A stretch of DNA of 64,000 nt from GCA-2689995 sp964529325. Lineage in GTDB: Bacteria; Fidelibacterota; Marinisomatia; SCGC-AAA003-L08; GCA-2689995. A program made the position numbers and the translations under genes. The stretch's first letter is position 1. Every line of letters begins with the position of its first letter. Under the pieces are notes generated by a model. It worked only from the letters and a program-made list of their open reading frames with translations, had not been told where the DNA came from and searched no databases. Where the stretch lies: NCBI GenBank assembly GCA_964529325.1, contig CAZGWH010000006.1:1-64000 (forward strand), given 5' to 3'. This document shows, one piece after another, positions 54,234-63,538 of this stretch.

Positions 54234-55121
54234 TTGTCGAGAGAATTTCTCACTCCTGAAGTTATTTCTAAAATTGATAGTTTACAATTTAGAGCAAGAA
54301 TGGTTGTTGAAGGATTTATAGTTGGACATCATAAAAGTCCTTTTCATGGGTTTTCGGCTGAGTTTTCTGAACATCGAGCTTATGGAATCGGTGACGAAAT
54401 TAAACATATTGATTGGAAGTTATTCGGTAAAACAGATCGCTATTTTGTAAAACAGTTTGAGGAAGAAACAAATTTAAGAGCTCATTTATTATTAGATCAA
54501 AGTAGCTCAATGAATTATGGTTCAGGGGCATTAACTAAGTTAGAATATGCCCAAACCTTGTTTGCCTCTTTTTGTTATTTAATGCTTAAACAGCAGGATG
54601 CCGTCGGTTTAACTTTGTTTGATACTAAAGTCCGGAAATTTATTCCACCACGGTCAAAATCAAGTCATTTAAATGTATTAATGTCCGCATTGTCTAATAT
54701 AGCTCCCGGAGGAGAAACTTCAATTGCTCCAATTTTACATGAAATAGCTGAAAAAATTCATAAAAGAGGGCTTATTATTTTAATTTCAGATTTATTTGAT
54801 GACCCACAAAAAACATTTAATGGATTAAAACATTTTAGATATAATGGTCATGAAGTTGTCGTATTTCATATTTTAGACCCCGAAGAAATGGAATTAAATT
54901 TTAAAGAACGAATTCGATTTGTAGATAAAGAGACGGGTGAAAAAATCACAACAGACCCTTGGCATATAAAACAGGCATATAAAACAGAGATGCAAGAATT
55001 TTGTGATTATTATAAATTAAATTGTAGAAAAAATAGAATGGATTATGTTCAAGTATTTACGAATCAAAGACTTGATGAAGTCGTTGCAAATTATTTAATA
55101 AAAAGAGGTAGTTTTAGATAA
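54234..55121 (+). CDS. DUF58 (VWA-like) protein, MoxR partner
   Basis: The 295-residue cytosolic protein contains FSEHRAYGIGDEIKHIDWKLFGKTDRYFVKQFEEETN, the DUF58 hallmark, then a VWA-like MIDAS LLLDQSSSMNYG and LIILISDLFDDP. It is the common companion of MoxR. The usual BatA/BatB-like VWA genes that follow in many genomes are not here; a terminator and an RNA-like block come next. The start is TTG 54234. Confidence 0.93.
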   Translation: MSREFLTPEVISKIDSLQFRARMVVEGFIVGHHKSPFHGFSAEFSEHRAYGIGDEIKHIDWKLFGKTDRYFVKQFEEETNLRAHLLLDQSSSMNYGSGALTKLEYAQTLFASFCYLMLKQQDAVGLTLFDTKVRKFIPPRSKSSHLNVLMSALSNIAPGGETSIAPILHEIAEKIHKRGLIILISDLFDDPQKTFNGLKHFRYNGHEVVVFHILDPEEMELNFKERIRFVDKETGEKITTDPWHIKQAYKTEMQEFCDYYKLNCRKNRMDYVQVFTNQRLDEVVANYLIKRGSFR

Positions 55122-55185
55122 ATCGTAAAAATAAAATAAATTTTTGAAATTTTAAGATGGGGGAATTCTTAGAATTATTGAGATT

Positions 55186-55215
55186 AAGGGCAGAAATATC
55201 TGCCCTTCCTTTTTA
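55186..55215 (+). terminator. Rho-independent terminator after moxR-DUF58
   Basis: AAGGGCAG-AAATAT-CTGCCCTT is a perfect 8-bp hairpin (55186-55207), followed by CCTTTTTATAT. Confidence 0.9.
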
Positions 55216-55269
55216 TATAGTCAATTTTTTAATCTATATCACAAGTTAAATGTTTATCTATTCTTATTA

Positions 55270-55475
55270 TTTGAAGGGTTTTAGACTGTAAAGTCGTTGA
55301 AGATGTTGTCCTGACTGTTTCAAACATTGAGTGGTTGCTTTTGGGAGGGTAACTATTATGAAATAGTTAGTTGATAGTCATACTGGGAGGAAGTGTGACG
55401 CAAACCCTTCTCAAAGGTCAATAGATATGGGAAGGGTTAATTTTAAAAAGGAGTGAGTTTTCTTGCTCCTTTTTT
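55270..55475 (+). ncRNA. Candidate structured non-coding RNA, unknown family
   Basis: The ORF-free block between two terminators is about 40% G+C over 55273-55438 (my count), higher than its surroundings. Perfect helices on the plus strand are a 9-bp closing stem GAAGGGTTT/AAACCCTTC (55273-55281 with 55402-55410) and GACT-GTAA-AGTC (55284-55295). Further hairpins are an 8-bp stem with ATGA loop (55350-55369) and an 8-bp stem, one G-U pair, with GGGAGGA loop (55377-55399). A 10-bp helix 55403-55412/55429-55438 competes with the closing stem. The 3' end is a 13-bp terminator hairpin with U-tract. It is not recognisable to me as tmRNA, SRP RNA, RNase P RNA, 6S RNA or a known riboswitch, and no gene follows it on this strand. 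Strand and exact 5' end are inferred. Confidence 0.55.
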
Positions 55476-55480
55476 ATTGC
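55445..55480. terminator. Bidirectional terminator between the RNA candidate and lptD
   Basis: A 13-bp stem (55445-55457 with 55462-55474, two G-U pairs in the plus-strand RNA) encloses a TTTT loop. It has A-rich and T-rich flanks, so it could end plus transcripts and also lptD transcripts arriving on the minus strand. Its right arm reaches the lptD stop codon. Confidence 0.85.
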
Positions 55481-58400
55481 CAAAAACTATTTCCACCACG
55501 AGATTCAAGCTTTATACTTTCTTTTAGATCTCGGTTGATTACATTTATTCGTAAATAAAATCCTTGTCTATAACCTGTTGGTGTCCATTCAAATAAAAAC
55601 TCAAAACAATGAAGATTTCGTTTAAAAGTAAAATCATGAGAAACTAATTCTAATTTTTCTAAATCTATACGAGCATTATAATTCATTTTCCATGCTGGTG
55701 TAAGTTGAATATCTAAATTAGTATTTACCCAAAAATTTATTAATGCATCTTGATTTTCTCGAGGCGTGTATGAATAACGAATACTAAAAGTAGAGTTCCA
55801 TAAATTTTGATTACTTGATGAAAAATTATTACCCGCTCCCAATAAAGGTGAAGATTCATCTTCAATTAATTGTGATGCTGTATCTATTTCAGTCGAATTT
55901 GAAAAGATAAATCGTTTACCTGAAAACTTTAATGAGGTTCCCCCGTTAACACTTTTTAATCGAGGATATTTTTTAAATTGGTTTATTCGTTGACCATTTG
56001 AATTTAGGCCATAAAAATCATGGGACATTGTAAGGCTTAATCTTAAACCATTTGGAAGCGTAGAGCTGATGGATGAGTTTACAGGTGCTAATTTCAAACT
56101 ATCTGCAGTAAAATTATAATTTGAATTTAATGACCAAGAAATTAAATCAATTTTTTTATACTCGCCTTCATTTTTTACTTTTGCTTGAAATATATTTGAA
56201 AGTCCTAACCCAATAGATTTTGATTCAACAGAGGGTGTCGCTCCTGCAAGTGTCCCGTAAAAATAATCATGTGTTAATGCTGTATCTACAAAGGATTGAA
56301 TAAACGGAGAGCCATGTTCAGAAAAGTTTGGCGACCAATTAAATGAAATAGAAGGGGTCATTACATGTCTAATAGCATCTAGTTTCCCAACTGAAATTGG
56401 AAATAACCCATAAAGTTTAGTGGACATTGATAAAGATGTATTCCATGTAAGTCGGCGTTTAAACCCACTGATATACTCCGTTTCAAATTGCTGATTTAGT
56501 TTTGTATATTGGTTTACCCAGTTTTCTTTAAAAGAAATTCGAGGAGACAGAGAAAGCCAGCCAAAAAATTTATTAGATGTTGAAAAGCTCATATTATGCT
56601 TTATGCCTGTACGAATATTGGTGGAATCCTCCCAAAATGGATTGAATAACGAATCATTTTCTATTGAGTTATATTTCCAACCTTTTCGTATGCTATTTGT
56701 TAGATTAGAAGAATAATCCCAATAAATATCTTTTAAAATGGGGTATTCTTTTCCTGCAATTTTTATTTTCCCCTTGCTGTGGCTAAAACTTAAATTGGGT
56801 AATGATTGTGATCTTTCAACTAAAAAATGATTATGAGAATAATCTCCTTCTAGTTTTCGTATATCAGACAGCAAATCATAACTATCAGAAATATTCATAC
56901 TAAAATTATTTTTCCACGCAGACCATCGTTTAGAATAATTTAAATGCGATTCAATTTTTTGGGTTAATTGATTTGATTTATCATTCCAATTACTTTGATA
57001 AAAATTAGAATTACTAACATATTGTGCATTAATTGATAAGTTTTGTGTTGGGTCAAGCTTTTGAGAATGATGCCAAATAATATTAAATTGTCGTGTAAAA
57101 TTATCAAATAAGTCAACAACATCTTTCCCAACTAATGACTGATTAATTCGTGTGGATAGTGATCCGTTGTAATTATATCTTTTTATATAATTAAACTTAC
57201 TATTGATAACCACTCCTAATTTATCATAAAAATCAAAAAGTGTTTTTAAATCGACATATTCATTTGGAGCATAATAATAACCGAGTCGTTGGAAAAATGT
57301 CCCTGTACTTGTTCGAGTTCCAAAAGCTGGCATAATCCACCCACTATGGCGACTCCCACCTTTATTTGGAAAAACGGCAAAAGGAATACCGATTATTGGA
57401 ATATCAAAAATATGGAGTATTAAAGGCTTTGCAATTACTCTGTCATCTCCTACTAATTTCATTTTATTACTTGCAAAATAATAGTGAGGGTTGTCTAATT
57501 CACACGAGGTGTATTTACTGTCTTTTACATGAAAAATATCAGGCTCATCTCTATAAATTTTTTCCCCATGATAAAAACCACTATTATACTCTGTTTTTCC
57601 TTTATTGATTTTCCCATGTTTTGAAATTAAATCAAAAGTCATATCATCACCTATGAGCGGTTCTGTTCCACCAGTATAAACCGTTGGAAGAATATCATTA
57701 TATTCAATTGCATTTAGAATATTTTCCTTCCAATCTACAACAATGTTTCCAGCTTCTAACTTTGTTTCTTGATATTCTACGATTGCATTTTCGATGAGTT
57801 GTGTTTGTTTTTTATCTACAAAATAATCTAAATAATTTGCTTTATAAGTGATGGTCGTATCAATTTTTGTATTTCCAACTTCAGGTTTAAATATGCCTTG
57901 ACTTCCGCCAATTACTTGAATTCTATTTAATTCAGAATCTTGAAAAGTTAAAATAATTGTATCTCCAGAAGCTGTATTTGTCCCCATTAATAAGGAATCT
58001 TCTGATACATGATAAATTGTTTCTGCCATATTTTTAAGATGCATTTTTTTAATTTCATCATTTTCTAAATCAACAGTAATAAATTTACTTTTCATTTCAT
58101 TCCTAAATTGATAAAAACGGGGATCATTTTCTTTTATTTTACTATCAAAATCTTGCCATGCTTCTGCATTACCCGCGATATCTATATTTTGTAAAATAGA
58201 ATCTTTATATTGTAGAAAAATTGCATCTCCAATTATACCTTTTTTGGGCTCTTTTACAACACCTCCATTTTTTAAAGACATTAATTCAATTTCATCATTA
58301 TATAGTAAGGTATCTGTTTGAATTATGCGATTACCTTCAATTATATTTACATTTCGATATGCTGAAAATGATATTCCTCTTGGTCCTTTTGTTTCTTTAT

Positions 58401-58848
58401 AATGTATATAATCTGTTGAAACATTTTGAGATTCGGATTCTAAATTTACATTTCCAATGGCAATACCAGAATCAATATCTGTCCAAAAATATAATGAATC
58501 ACATCTAATTAATTCATTGGGCTTCCGATAATTCACATTTCCAATAGCGAGGATATAATCTAATGAGTCACTAAAATAGGTAAGGTTTTTACATTTTAAT
58601 GTATCTTCATCTTCTATCATTGTAACGCGTCCAGAAAGTTCAAAGATATTTATTTTTGTATAATTTGTGGCTTTTTCAGTAAATAGGAATAAATTATTTT
58701 TTTGTAAAATTACATTGCCAGTAAGTTCCATTACAGGTTGATATTCTATTTGATGGCTTTGCATTAAATCTGCTTGGATAATTCGAAGCCGATCATCATT
58801 CCCAAAAATAGTTGTTAAAAACAATATAATAAAAAAGATATTAGTCAT
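55474..58848 (-). CDS. lptD: LPS-assembly protein LptD-like outer-membrane protein
   Basis: The 1124-residue exported protein has a short signal peptide (IFFIILFLTTIFG). An extended LptA/OstA-like beta-jellyroll region (about residues 25-330) has repeated motifs such as VMELTGNVILQKNN, ELSGRVTMIEDEDTL and LAIGNVNYRKPNELIRC. The large barrel region, from FDIPIIGIPFAVFPNKGGSRHSGWIMPAFGTRTSTGTF onward, is the conserved LptD core. It ends RGGNSFWQ, with an aromatic near the C-terminus. LptD inserts lipopolysaccharide in the outer leaflet. The protein is longer than E. coli LptD (about 780), mostly from the N-terminal part, as in Bacteroidota-like lineages. It overlaps the rarA 3' end by 8 nt. It is direct evidence for an LPS outer membrane. 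Confidence 0.9.
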   Translation of the reverse strand: MTNIFFIILFLTTIFGNDDRLRIIQADLMQSHQIEYQPVMELTGNVILQKNNLFLFTEKATNYTKINIFELSGRVTMIEDEDTLKCKNLTYFSDSLDYILAIGNVNYRKPNELIRCDSLYFWTDIDSGIAIGNVNLESESQNVSTDYIHYKETKGPRGISFSAYRNVNIIEGNRIIQTDTLLYNDEIELMSLKNGGVVKEPKKGIIGDAIFLQYKDSILQNIDIAGNAEAWQDFDSKIKENDPRFYQFRNEMKSKFITVDLENDEIKKMHLKNMAETIYHVSEDSLLMGTNTASGDTIILTFQDSELNRIQVIGGSQGIFKPEVGNTKIDTTITYKANYLDYFVDKKQTQLIENAIVEYQETKLEAGNIVVDWKENILNAIEYNDILPTVYTGGTEPLIGDDMTFDLISKHGKINKGKTEYNSGFYHGEKIYRDEPDIFHVKDSKYTSCELDNPHYYFASNKMKLVGDDRVIAKPLILHIFDIPIIGIPFAVFPNKGGSRHSGWIMPAFGTRTSTGTFFQRLGYYYAPNEYVDLKTLFDFYDKLGVVINSKFNYIKRYNYNGSLSTRINQSLVGKDVVDLFDNFTRQFNIIWHHSQKLDPTQNLSINAQYVSNSNFYQSNWNDKSNQLTQKIESHLNYSKRWSAWKNNFSMNISDSYDLLSDIRKLEGDYSHNHFLVERSQSLPNLSFSHSKGKIKIAGKEYPILKDIYWDYSSNLTNSIRKGWKYNSIENDSLFNPFWEDSTNIRTGIKHNMSFSTSNKFFGWLSLSPRISFKENWVNQYTKLNQQFETEYISGFKRRLTWNTSLSMSTKLYGLFPISVGKLDAIRHVMTPSISFNWSPNFSEHGSPFIQSFVDTALTHDYFYGTLAGATPSVESKSIGLGLSNIFQAKVKNEGEYKKIDLISWSLNSNYNFTADSLKLAPVNSSISSTLPNGLRLSLTMSHDFYGLNSNGQRINQFKKYPRLKSVNGGTSLKFSGKRFIFSNSTEIDTASQLIEDESSPLLGAGNNFSSSNQNLWNSTFSIRYSYTPRENQDALINFWVNTNLDIQLTPAWKMNYNARIDLEKLELVSHDFTFKRNLHCFEFLFEWTPTGYRQGFYLRINVINRDLKESIKLESRGGNSFWQ

Positions 58849-60142
58849 CTGTTTTATTTAAATTTTTCAAGTATTCTAATCTTTCTTTTAAAAACTTTTC
58901 CCTCCCTAATTCTTTGGGATGATAAAATTGAGGGTTATCTATTATTTCTTTAGGGAAATAATTTTCTTTAACAAACCCATCGGGGTATGAATGTGGGTAT
59001 TTATAATTTTTCCCATAATCTAAATCTTTCATTAAATTGGTAACAGAATTTCGTAAATGTAGCGGAACACTTCCTGTTCCATTTTTTTTGACATATTCTC
59101 TTGCTGTTAAGATTGCATTTGCAGACGCATTACTTTTGGGCACAGAGGCAAGATAGGTTGTGGTCTGACTTAAAACATAAGATGCTTCAGGCATTCCAAT
59201 TTTATAAACAGCATCAAATGTTGCATTTGCCAAAGAAATTGCATATGGTTCGGCATTTCCAATATCTTCAGACGCCAATATGATAAGCCGCCTTGCAATA
59301 AATTCAGGTTTTTCACCTCCTTCTAACATAATTGCTAACCAATAAATTGAAGCATCTGGATCTGAACCTCTAACTGATTTGATAAATGCAGAAATAACAT
59401 CATAGTGGTAATCACCGTCCTTATCATATAAAACCATTTTATTTTGTAAAGCATTTTGAATATGGTTTTCTGTACAGGTATTATTTTTATCATTTAAAAA
59501 AGATAATGCAAGTTCAAAAGTGTTTAGCATTTTTCTCGCATCACCTCCTGAAGATTTTAATAATAATTCTTTTGCTCTTGAATTAATTTTAACATCCATT
59601 TGTTTAATAGTATCATCCGTTTGAATTGCATGTTTTAAAATACGATTTAATTCTTCAATTGAATGCCCTGAAAGTGTTAAAACTCTACACCTTGATAGCA
59701 ATGGTGAGATAATTTCAAAAGAGGGGTTTTCGGTGGTCGCACCTATCAAAGTAACAATTCCTTTTTCAACACCATGAAGTAATGAATCCTGCTGAGATTT
59801 ACTATATCGATGAATTTCATCTATAAATAAAAGAACGGGTTTATTTAAAAGTGTTTGTTCTTCTCCTTTGGCTAATACTTTTCGTAAATCTTTTACACCT
59901 GAAGAAACCGCTGATAATTCATAGTATGCATAATTACAACTTCTAGAAATTATTTTTGCAAGTGTTGTTTTTCCTGAACCAGGGGGTCCCCATAAAATCA
60001 TAGAAAATAACTTTTCATTTTCAATAGCTGTTGAAATTAAACTATTTTTAGAAAGTAAATTATTTTGGCCTGCAAAATCTTTTAAGTTTTGTGGTCTAAC
60101 TCTTTCTGCTAAAGGTGGTAAATTTGCCTGATTATGTTTCAA
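58841..60142 (-). CDS. rarA: Replication-associated recombination protein A (RarA/MgsA)
   Basis: The 433-residue clamp-loader-like AAA+ ATPase has PLAERVRPQNLKDFAGQ at the N-terminus, Walker A WGPPGSGKTT, Walker B LLFIDEIHRYSKSQQD, sensor-1 GATTENPSFEIISPLLSRCRV and the helical C-terminus with DPDASIYWLAIMLEGGEKPEFIARRLIILASEDIGNA and YPHSYPDGFVKENYFP. RarA acts at stalled forks. The ATG is 50 bp from the divergent phosphodiesterase gene. Confidence 0.96.
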   Translation of the reverse strand: MKHNQANLPPLAERVRPQNLKDFAGQNNLLSKNSLISTAIENEKLFSMILWGPPGSGKTTLAKIISRSCNYAYYELSAVSSGVKDLRKVLAKGEEQTLLNKPVLLFIDEIHRYSKSQQDSLLHGVEKGIVTLIGATTENPSFEIISPLLSRCRVLTLSGHSIEELNRILKHAIQTDDTIKQMDVKINSRAKELLLKSSGGDARKMLNTFELALSFLNDKNNTCTENHIQNALQNKMVLYDKDGDYHYDVISAFIKSVRGSDPDASIYWLAIMLEGGEKPEFIARRLIILASEDIGNAEPYAISLANATFDAVYKIGMPEASYVLSQTTTYLASVPKSNASANAILTAREYVKKNGTGSVPLHLRNSVTNLMKDLDYGKNYKYPHSYPDGFVKENYFPKEIIDNPQFYHPKELGREKFLKERLEYLKNLNKTDD

Positions 60143-60192
60143 TGTATTTTGTAATTATTAAGTTAAAAACTATAAAAAAAGGATAATTTTTA

Positions 60193-61404
60193 ATGGTAAA
60201 AATTAGGCATATCTTACTCATATTTCATCTTTTAATCGTAATTGGTTTTTCAAATGAAATCCCAACGATTTTAGTTTCTTTTGATGGAATGAGGTATGAT
60301 TATTTAGAAAAAACAAATACACCTCATTTTGATTCGTTTATAAAAAAAGGTGTAAAAGCAAAATCGCTTATTCCTGTGTATCCTTCATATACTTTCCCAA
60401 ATCATTATTCAATTGCAACTGGCACATATTCTGGAAATCATTATTTGACAGGAAATCACTACTATAGTAAAGTTCATAAAGAACGATATACTTATTATAA
60501 ACGAGAGACCGTTATTAATCCTAAATTTTATAAAGGTGAACCTATATGGGTAACTGCAGAAAAACAAGGGGTTAAAACAGCTAGCTATTTTTGGGTGGGG
60601 TCAGAAGCACCAATTAATGGATATAAACCCTCTATTGTTAAAGATTATGATGGAAAAGTTCCATTTGAAAATAGAGTTGACTCTGTTATTGCATGGTTAA
60701 AATTACCAGAAGAAGTGAGGCCTAAGTTCGTTTTATGTTATTTTAGCGAGCCAGATAAATCGGGTCATAAACATGGTCCTGATTCAAAAAAAACAATAAA
60801 AGCAATTAAAAAGTCTGATAAAATGCTAGGAAGATTAATAAAAGGGTTGGAAAAAAATGATATTGAAGCAAATATAATAATAGTGAGTGACCATGGAATG
60901 CGGGAAATTAGCCGTAGGCGAGTAATTGTAATTGATGATTATATTCCAGATATGTCAAAAATTACAACTTATGATGGTGGACCAATTTTACAAATAGATT
61001 CTGAAGATAAAAATATTTATAATCAATTAAAAGATATTCGACATTTATCTGTTTATTCAAAAGAAAATATTCCAGAAAGGTATCATTTTGTAAATGAAAA
61101 TACAGGTGATTTTTTAATTGTTCCTGATCCAGGATGGTTAGTTTTTACACAAGAAGAGTTTGAAACTTCGGGAATGTTAAATATAAAAGGAATGCATGGT
61201 TGGGATCCAGCAGACCCTCAAATGCATGGAATCTTTTTTGCAAATGGGCCTGATATTAAAAGAGGAATTGAAATTGATTCATTTGAAAATGTATATGTTT
61301 ATGGATTAATTTCTTCATTGATAAATATAAAACCATATTCAAGTGCTGAATTTCCAGATGGGGCAATAATTAATAGAGATTTAATACAAAGAATAAGGAA
61401 ATAA
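60193..61404 (+). CDS. Type I phosphodiesterase/nucleotide pyrophosphatase (ENPP-like), exported
   Basis: The 403-residue exported enzyme has a signal peptide (HILLIFHLLIVIGFS) and the alkaline-phosphatase-superfamily core. It shows TILVSFDGMRYDYL (first Asp), PVYPSYTFPNHYSIATG with the nucleophilic Thr, FSEPDKSGHKHGPDS (Asp/His zinc ligands), IVSDHGMREI (Asp/His pair) and GMHGWDP with the late His. This order is that of ENPP enzymes, which cleave nucleotide pyrophosphates or phosphodiesters. Probable role: periplasmic phosphate or nucleotide scavenging. Substrate undetermined. Confidence 0.93.
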   Translation: MVKIRHILLIFHLLIVIGFSNEIPTILVSFDGMRYDYLEKTNTPHFDSFIKKGVKAKSLIPVYPSYTFPNHYSIATGTYSGNHYLTGNHYYSKVHKERYTYYKRETVINPKFYKGEPIWVTAEKQGVKTASYFWVGSEAPINGYKPSIVKDYDGKVPFENRVDSVIAWLKLPEEVRPKFVLCYFSEPDKSGHKHGPDSKKTIKAIKKSDKMLGRLIKGLEKNDIEANIIIVSDHGMREISRRRVIVIDDYIPDMSKITTYDGGPILQIDSEDKNIYNQLKDIRHLSVYSKENIPERYHFVNENTGDFLIVPDPGWLVFTQEEFETSGMLNIKGMHGWDPADPQMHGIFFANGPDIKRGIEIDSFENVYVYGLISSLINIKPYSSAEFPDGAIINRDLIQRIRK

Positions 61405-61409
61405 ATTTT

Positions 61410-62261
61410 ATGGAAAACTTAATTCAATATTTTGAAACAATCCCTTCATCAACGCGGACAATTTTTTTAATTTCTGGACTTTCATTTTTCTTATTATTAG
61501 AAAAAGGAATACCTTTATTTAATTTTGAATATAAAAAAGGGAAGCACGCATTTTTAAACTTAACCTTAACGCTTACAACATTAATCATTAATTTTATTGG
61601 TGCATCACTTATCTTAAAAGCTACAGTGTATAACATGGAGGAAAGTAGCGGGTTAATACATTTAAATATAGATGGACAAGAACTTCCATTTTGGCTCATG
61701 GTTATTTGTTCTTTTATTTTTTTAGATTTTGGAGGAGCATGGTTTATTCATTGGTTAGAGCATAGAGTAAAATGGATGTGGAAATTTCATATTATTCATC
61801 ATACTGACCAACAGGTGGATGTAACTACGGGGCTTAGACATCACCCAGGAGAATCAATATTTAGATTAGGTTTTACAATTATTGCTGTATTATTATCAGG
61901 AGCATCAATTGGAATGGTTATGTTTTATCAAACTATTTCAGCTTTTTTTGCACATTTTTCTCATGCAAATTATAAAACGCCTGAAAAATTGGACAAACTA
62001 TTTTCTTGGATTTTTGTAACTCCTCGCTTTCACCGAATACATCATCATTTTACTTTACCACATACAGATAGTAATTTTGGAAATATATTTTCAATTTGGG
62101 ACCATATATTTAGAACAAATATAAATGTAGGTGAACATGAAGAATTAAAATTTGGATTAGATACACACATGGACCCTAAAGAGGTAGAAAATATAAAAGG
62201 ATTATTATTAATCCCTTTTCAAAAATATAGACATCCTGTTGGAGCGAAATTTACAAAATAG
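61410..62261 (+). CDS. Membrane fatty-acid hydroxylase/sterol desaturase family protein
   Basis: The 283-residue protein has several transmembrane helices and the tri-His di-iron pattern: HWLEH, HIIHHTDQQ...LRHHP, and HRIHHHF. These eight or more His residues bind the non-heme di-iron centre of the fatty-acid hydroxylase superfamily (PF04116). It could hydroxylate or desaturate a membrane lipid, and carotenoid or sterol-like substrates are possible. It starts 5 nt after the phosphodiesterase and converges with a second member of the same superfamily 9 nt downstream. Confidence 0.92.
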   Translation: MENLIQYFETIPSSTRTIFLISGLSFFLLLEKGIPLFNFEYKKGKHAFLNLTLTLTTLIINFIGASLILKATVYNMEESSGLIHLNIDGQELPFWLMVICSFIFLDFGGAWFIHWLEHRVKWMWKFHIIHHTDQQVDVTTGLRHHPGESIFRLGFTIIAVLLSGASIGMVMFYQTISAFFAHFSHANYKTPEKLDKLFSWIFVTPRFHRIHHHFTLPHTDSNFGNIFSIWDHIFRTNINVGEHEELKFGLDTHMDPKEVENIKGLLLIPFQKYRHPVGAKFTK

Positions 62262-62270
62262 TATTTATAT

Positions 62271-63512
62271 TTATATTCTAATTGATTTTTTTAATAAGGT
62301 AAAATTAATAAATAATGATATTAACTGATAGGCAATAAATAGCATTGAACTTTGGTTAGATAATCCAAACCAATTTATATCTAACTTCCATAAAATAATT
62401 CCGATTAAAGATAATTTAATTAACTCAGATAATAATATGATTTTCTTTTGATCTAAAAGAGAAGTATAGCTAAAGACATTTGCCATAATAAATACGGCAT
62501 AAAGATATATTAAATAGGATTCAAAAATTGTTTCAACAGAAAATAAATGCACAATCATTACAAATGAAATTATCAATTGAAAATATGACCAATAAATTAC
62601 AGTTGATGAATTAATAGTTTTATACTTTATCAAATCTTTTGGATTGTTAATAGTCGATATTGGATTAGATTGAATCACATCTTCTGGTCGCCATCCTGTT
62701 TTCATAAACCATATTTTAAATTTATCTAATAAATTTGAAGTATGCCACGCATCTGTTAATAGAGAAAAGAAATGTTTAAAGTTTATAAGAATCGGGTTCC
62801 AAGTATCGGCTTGTCTTAAAATTCCATATACAGGCTTGACTTCATTTAGCTCTGGTTGAAATGTCCCAAATAGTTTATCCCAAATTATGAATATTTGACT
62901 GAAATTTTTATCTAAATATTCAGGGTTAATTGCATGGTGTACGCGATGATGAGAAGGTGTAACGAGTATATTTTCTAAAATACCCATGCGATCAATTAAA
63001 CGAGTATGATACCAAAATTGCATAAATAAATGAACAGGTCCTAAAATAGCAAATAACCATACAGGCACTCCAAATAATGCAGCAGGAATCATAAAAAATG
63101 CACCAAAGGATATAAACCCTGAAATTGATTGCCTTAATGCACAGGAAAGATTATATTCTTCACTGCTATGATGAATGATATGTCTATTCCATAAAATATT
63201 TACGGTGTGGTCTAGGCGGTGAAGCCAATACCCCGCGAAATCTTTTACAATAAATGCAATGATGATTGTTAATGTAAGAGATTCAATTTGAAAAACAACT
63301 ATTCGTTCAACAAGCCAACCATAACTAATAATTGCAAATGAAATTTTCAAGCCATCTTTAAGAATATTTGTTAATCCCGAACTTAAACTCGAAATCAAAT
63401 CGGCTGAATGATTTACAATTATTCCTCTTTTGATAGATACAATCCACTCAATTGAAATTAGTAAAGTAAAAATCGGCACAGCAATTAGTACTGCAATGAT
63501 ATAAGTATTCAT
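62271..63512 (-). CDS. Membrane fatty-acid hydroxylase/sterol desaturase family protein, long form
   Basis: The 413-residue protein carries the same His set: HRLDH, HIIHHSSEEYN and HHRVHH. It also has about four extra C-terminal transmembrane helices. This layout resembles the alkylglycerol monooxygenase (TMEM195/AGMO)-like branch, but the substrate is not known. Its C-terminus is 9 nt from the end of the convergent shorter paralogue. It is divergent from the quinone-oxidoreductase-like gene across an 84-bp region containing a palindrome. Confidence 0.9.
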   Translation of the reverse strand: MNTYIIAVLIAVPIFTLLISIEWIVSIKRGIIVNHSADLISSLSSGLTNILKDGLKISFAIISYGWLVERIVVFQIESLTLTIIIAFIVKDFAGYWLHRLDHTVNILWNRHIIHHSSEEYNLSCALRQSISGFISFGAFFMIPAALFGVPVWLFAILGPVHLFMQFWYHTRLIDRMGILENILVTPSHHRVHHAINPEYLDKNFSQIFIIWDKLFGTFQPELNEVKPVYGILRQADTWNPILINFKHFFSLLTDAWHTSNLLDKFKIWFMKTGWRPEDVIQSNPISTINNPKDLIKYKTINSSTVIYWSYFQLIISFVMIVHLFSVETIFESYLIYLYAVFIMANVFSYTSLLDQKKIILLSELIKLSLIGIILWKLDINWFGLSNQSSMLFIAYQLISLFINFTLLKKSIRI

Positions 63513-63538
63513 AATTTATATATTTAATTAATAAAAAA

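Noticed and set aside
55377..55410. c-di-GMP (GEMM-I) riboswitch suggested by GACGCAAA in the RNA candidate
   Set aside because: The other conserved GEMM elements and their order are missing, and no downstream gene exists on that strand.
55270..55475. tmRNA, SRP RNA, RNase P RNA or 6S RNA
   Set aside because: None of their conserved sequence blocks is visible (no tag frame or tRNA-like ends, no GGAA-loop SRP domain, no P4 core). The branched fold does not look like the 6S rod.
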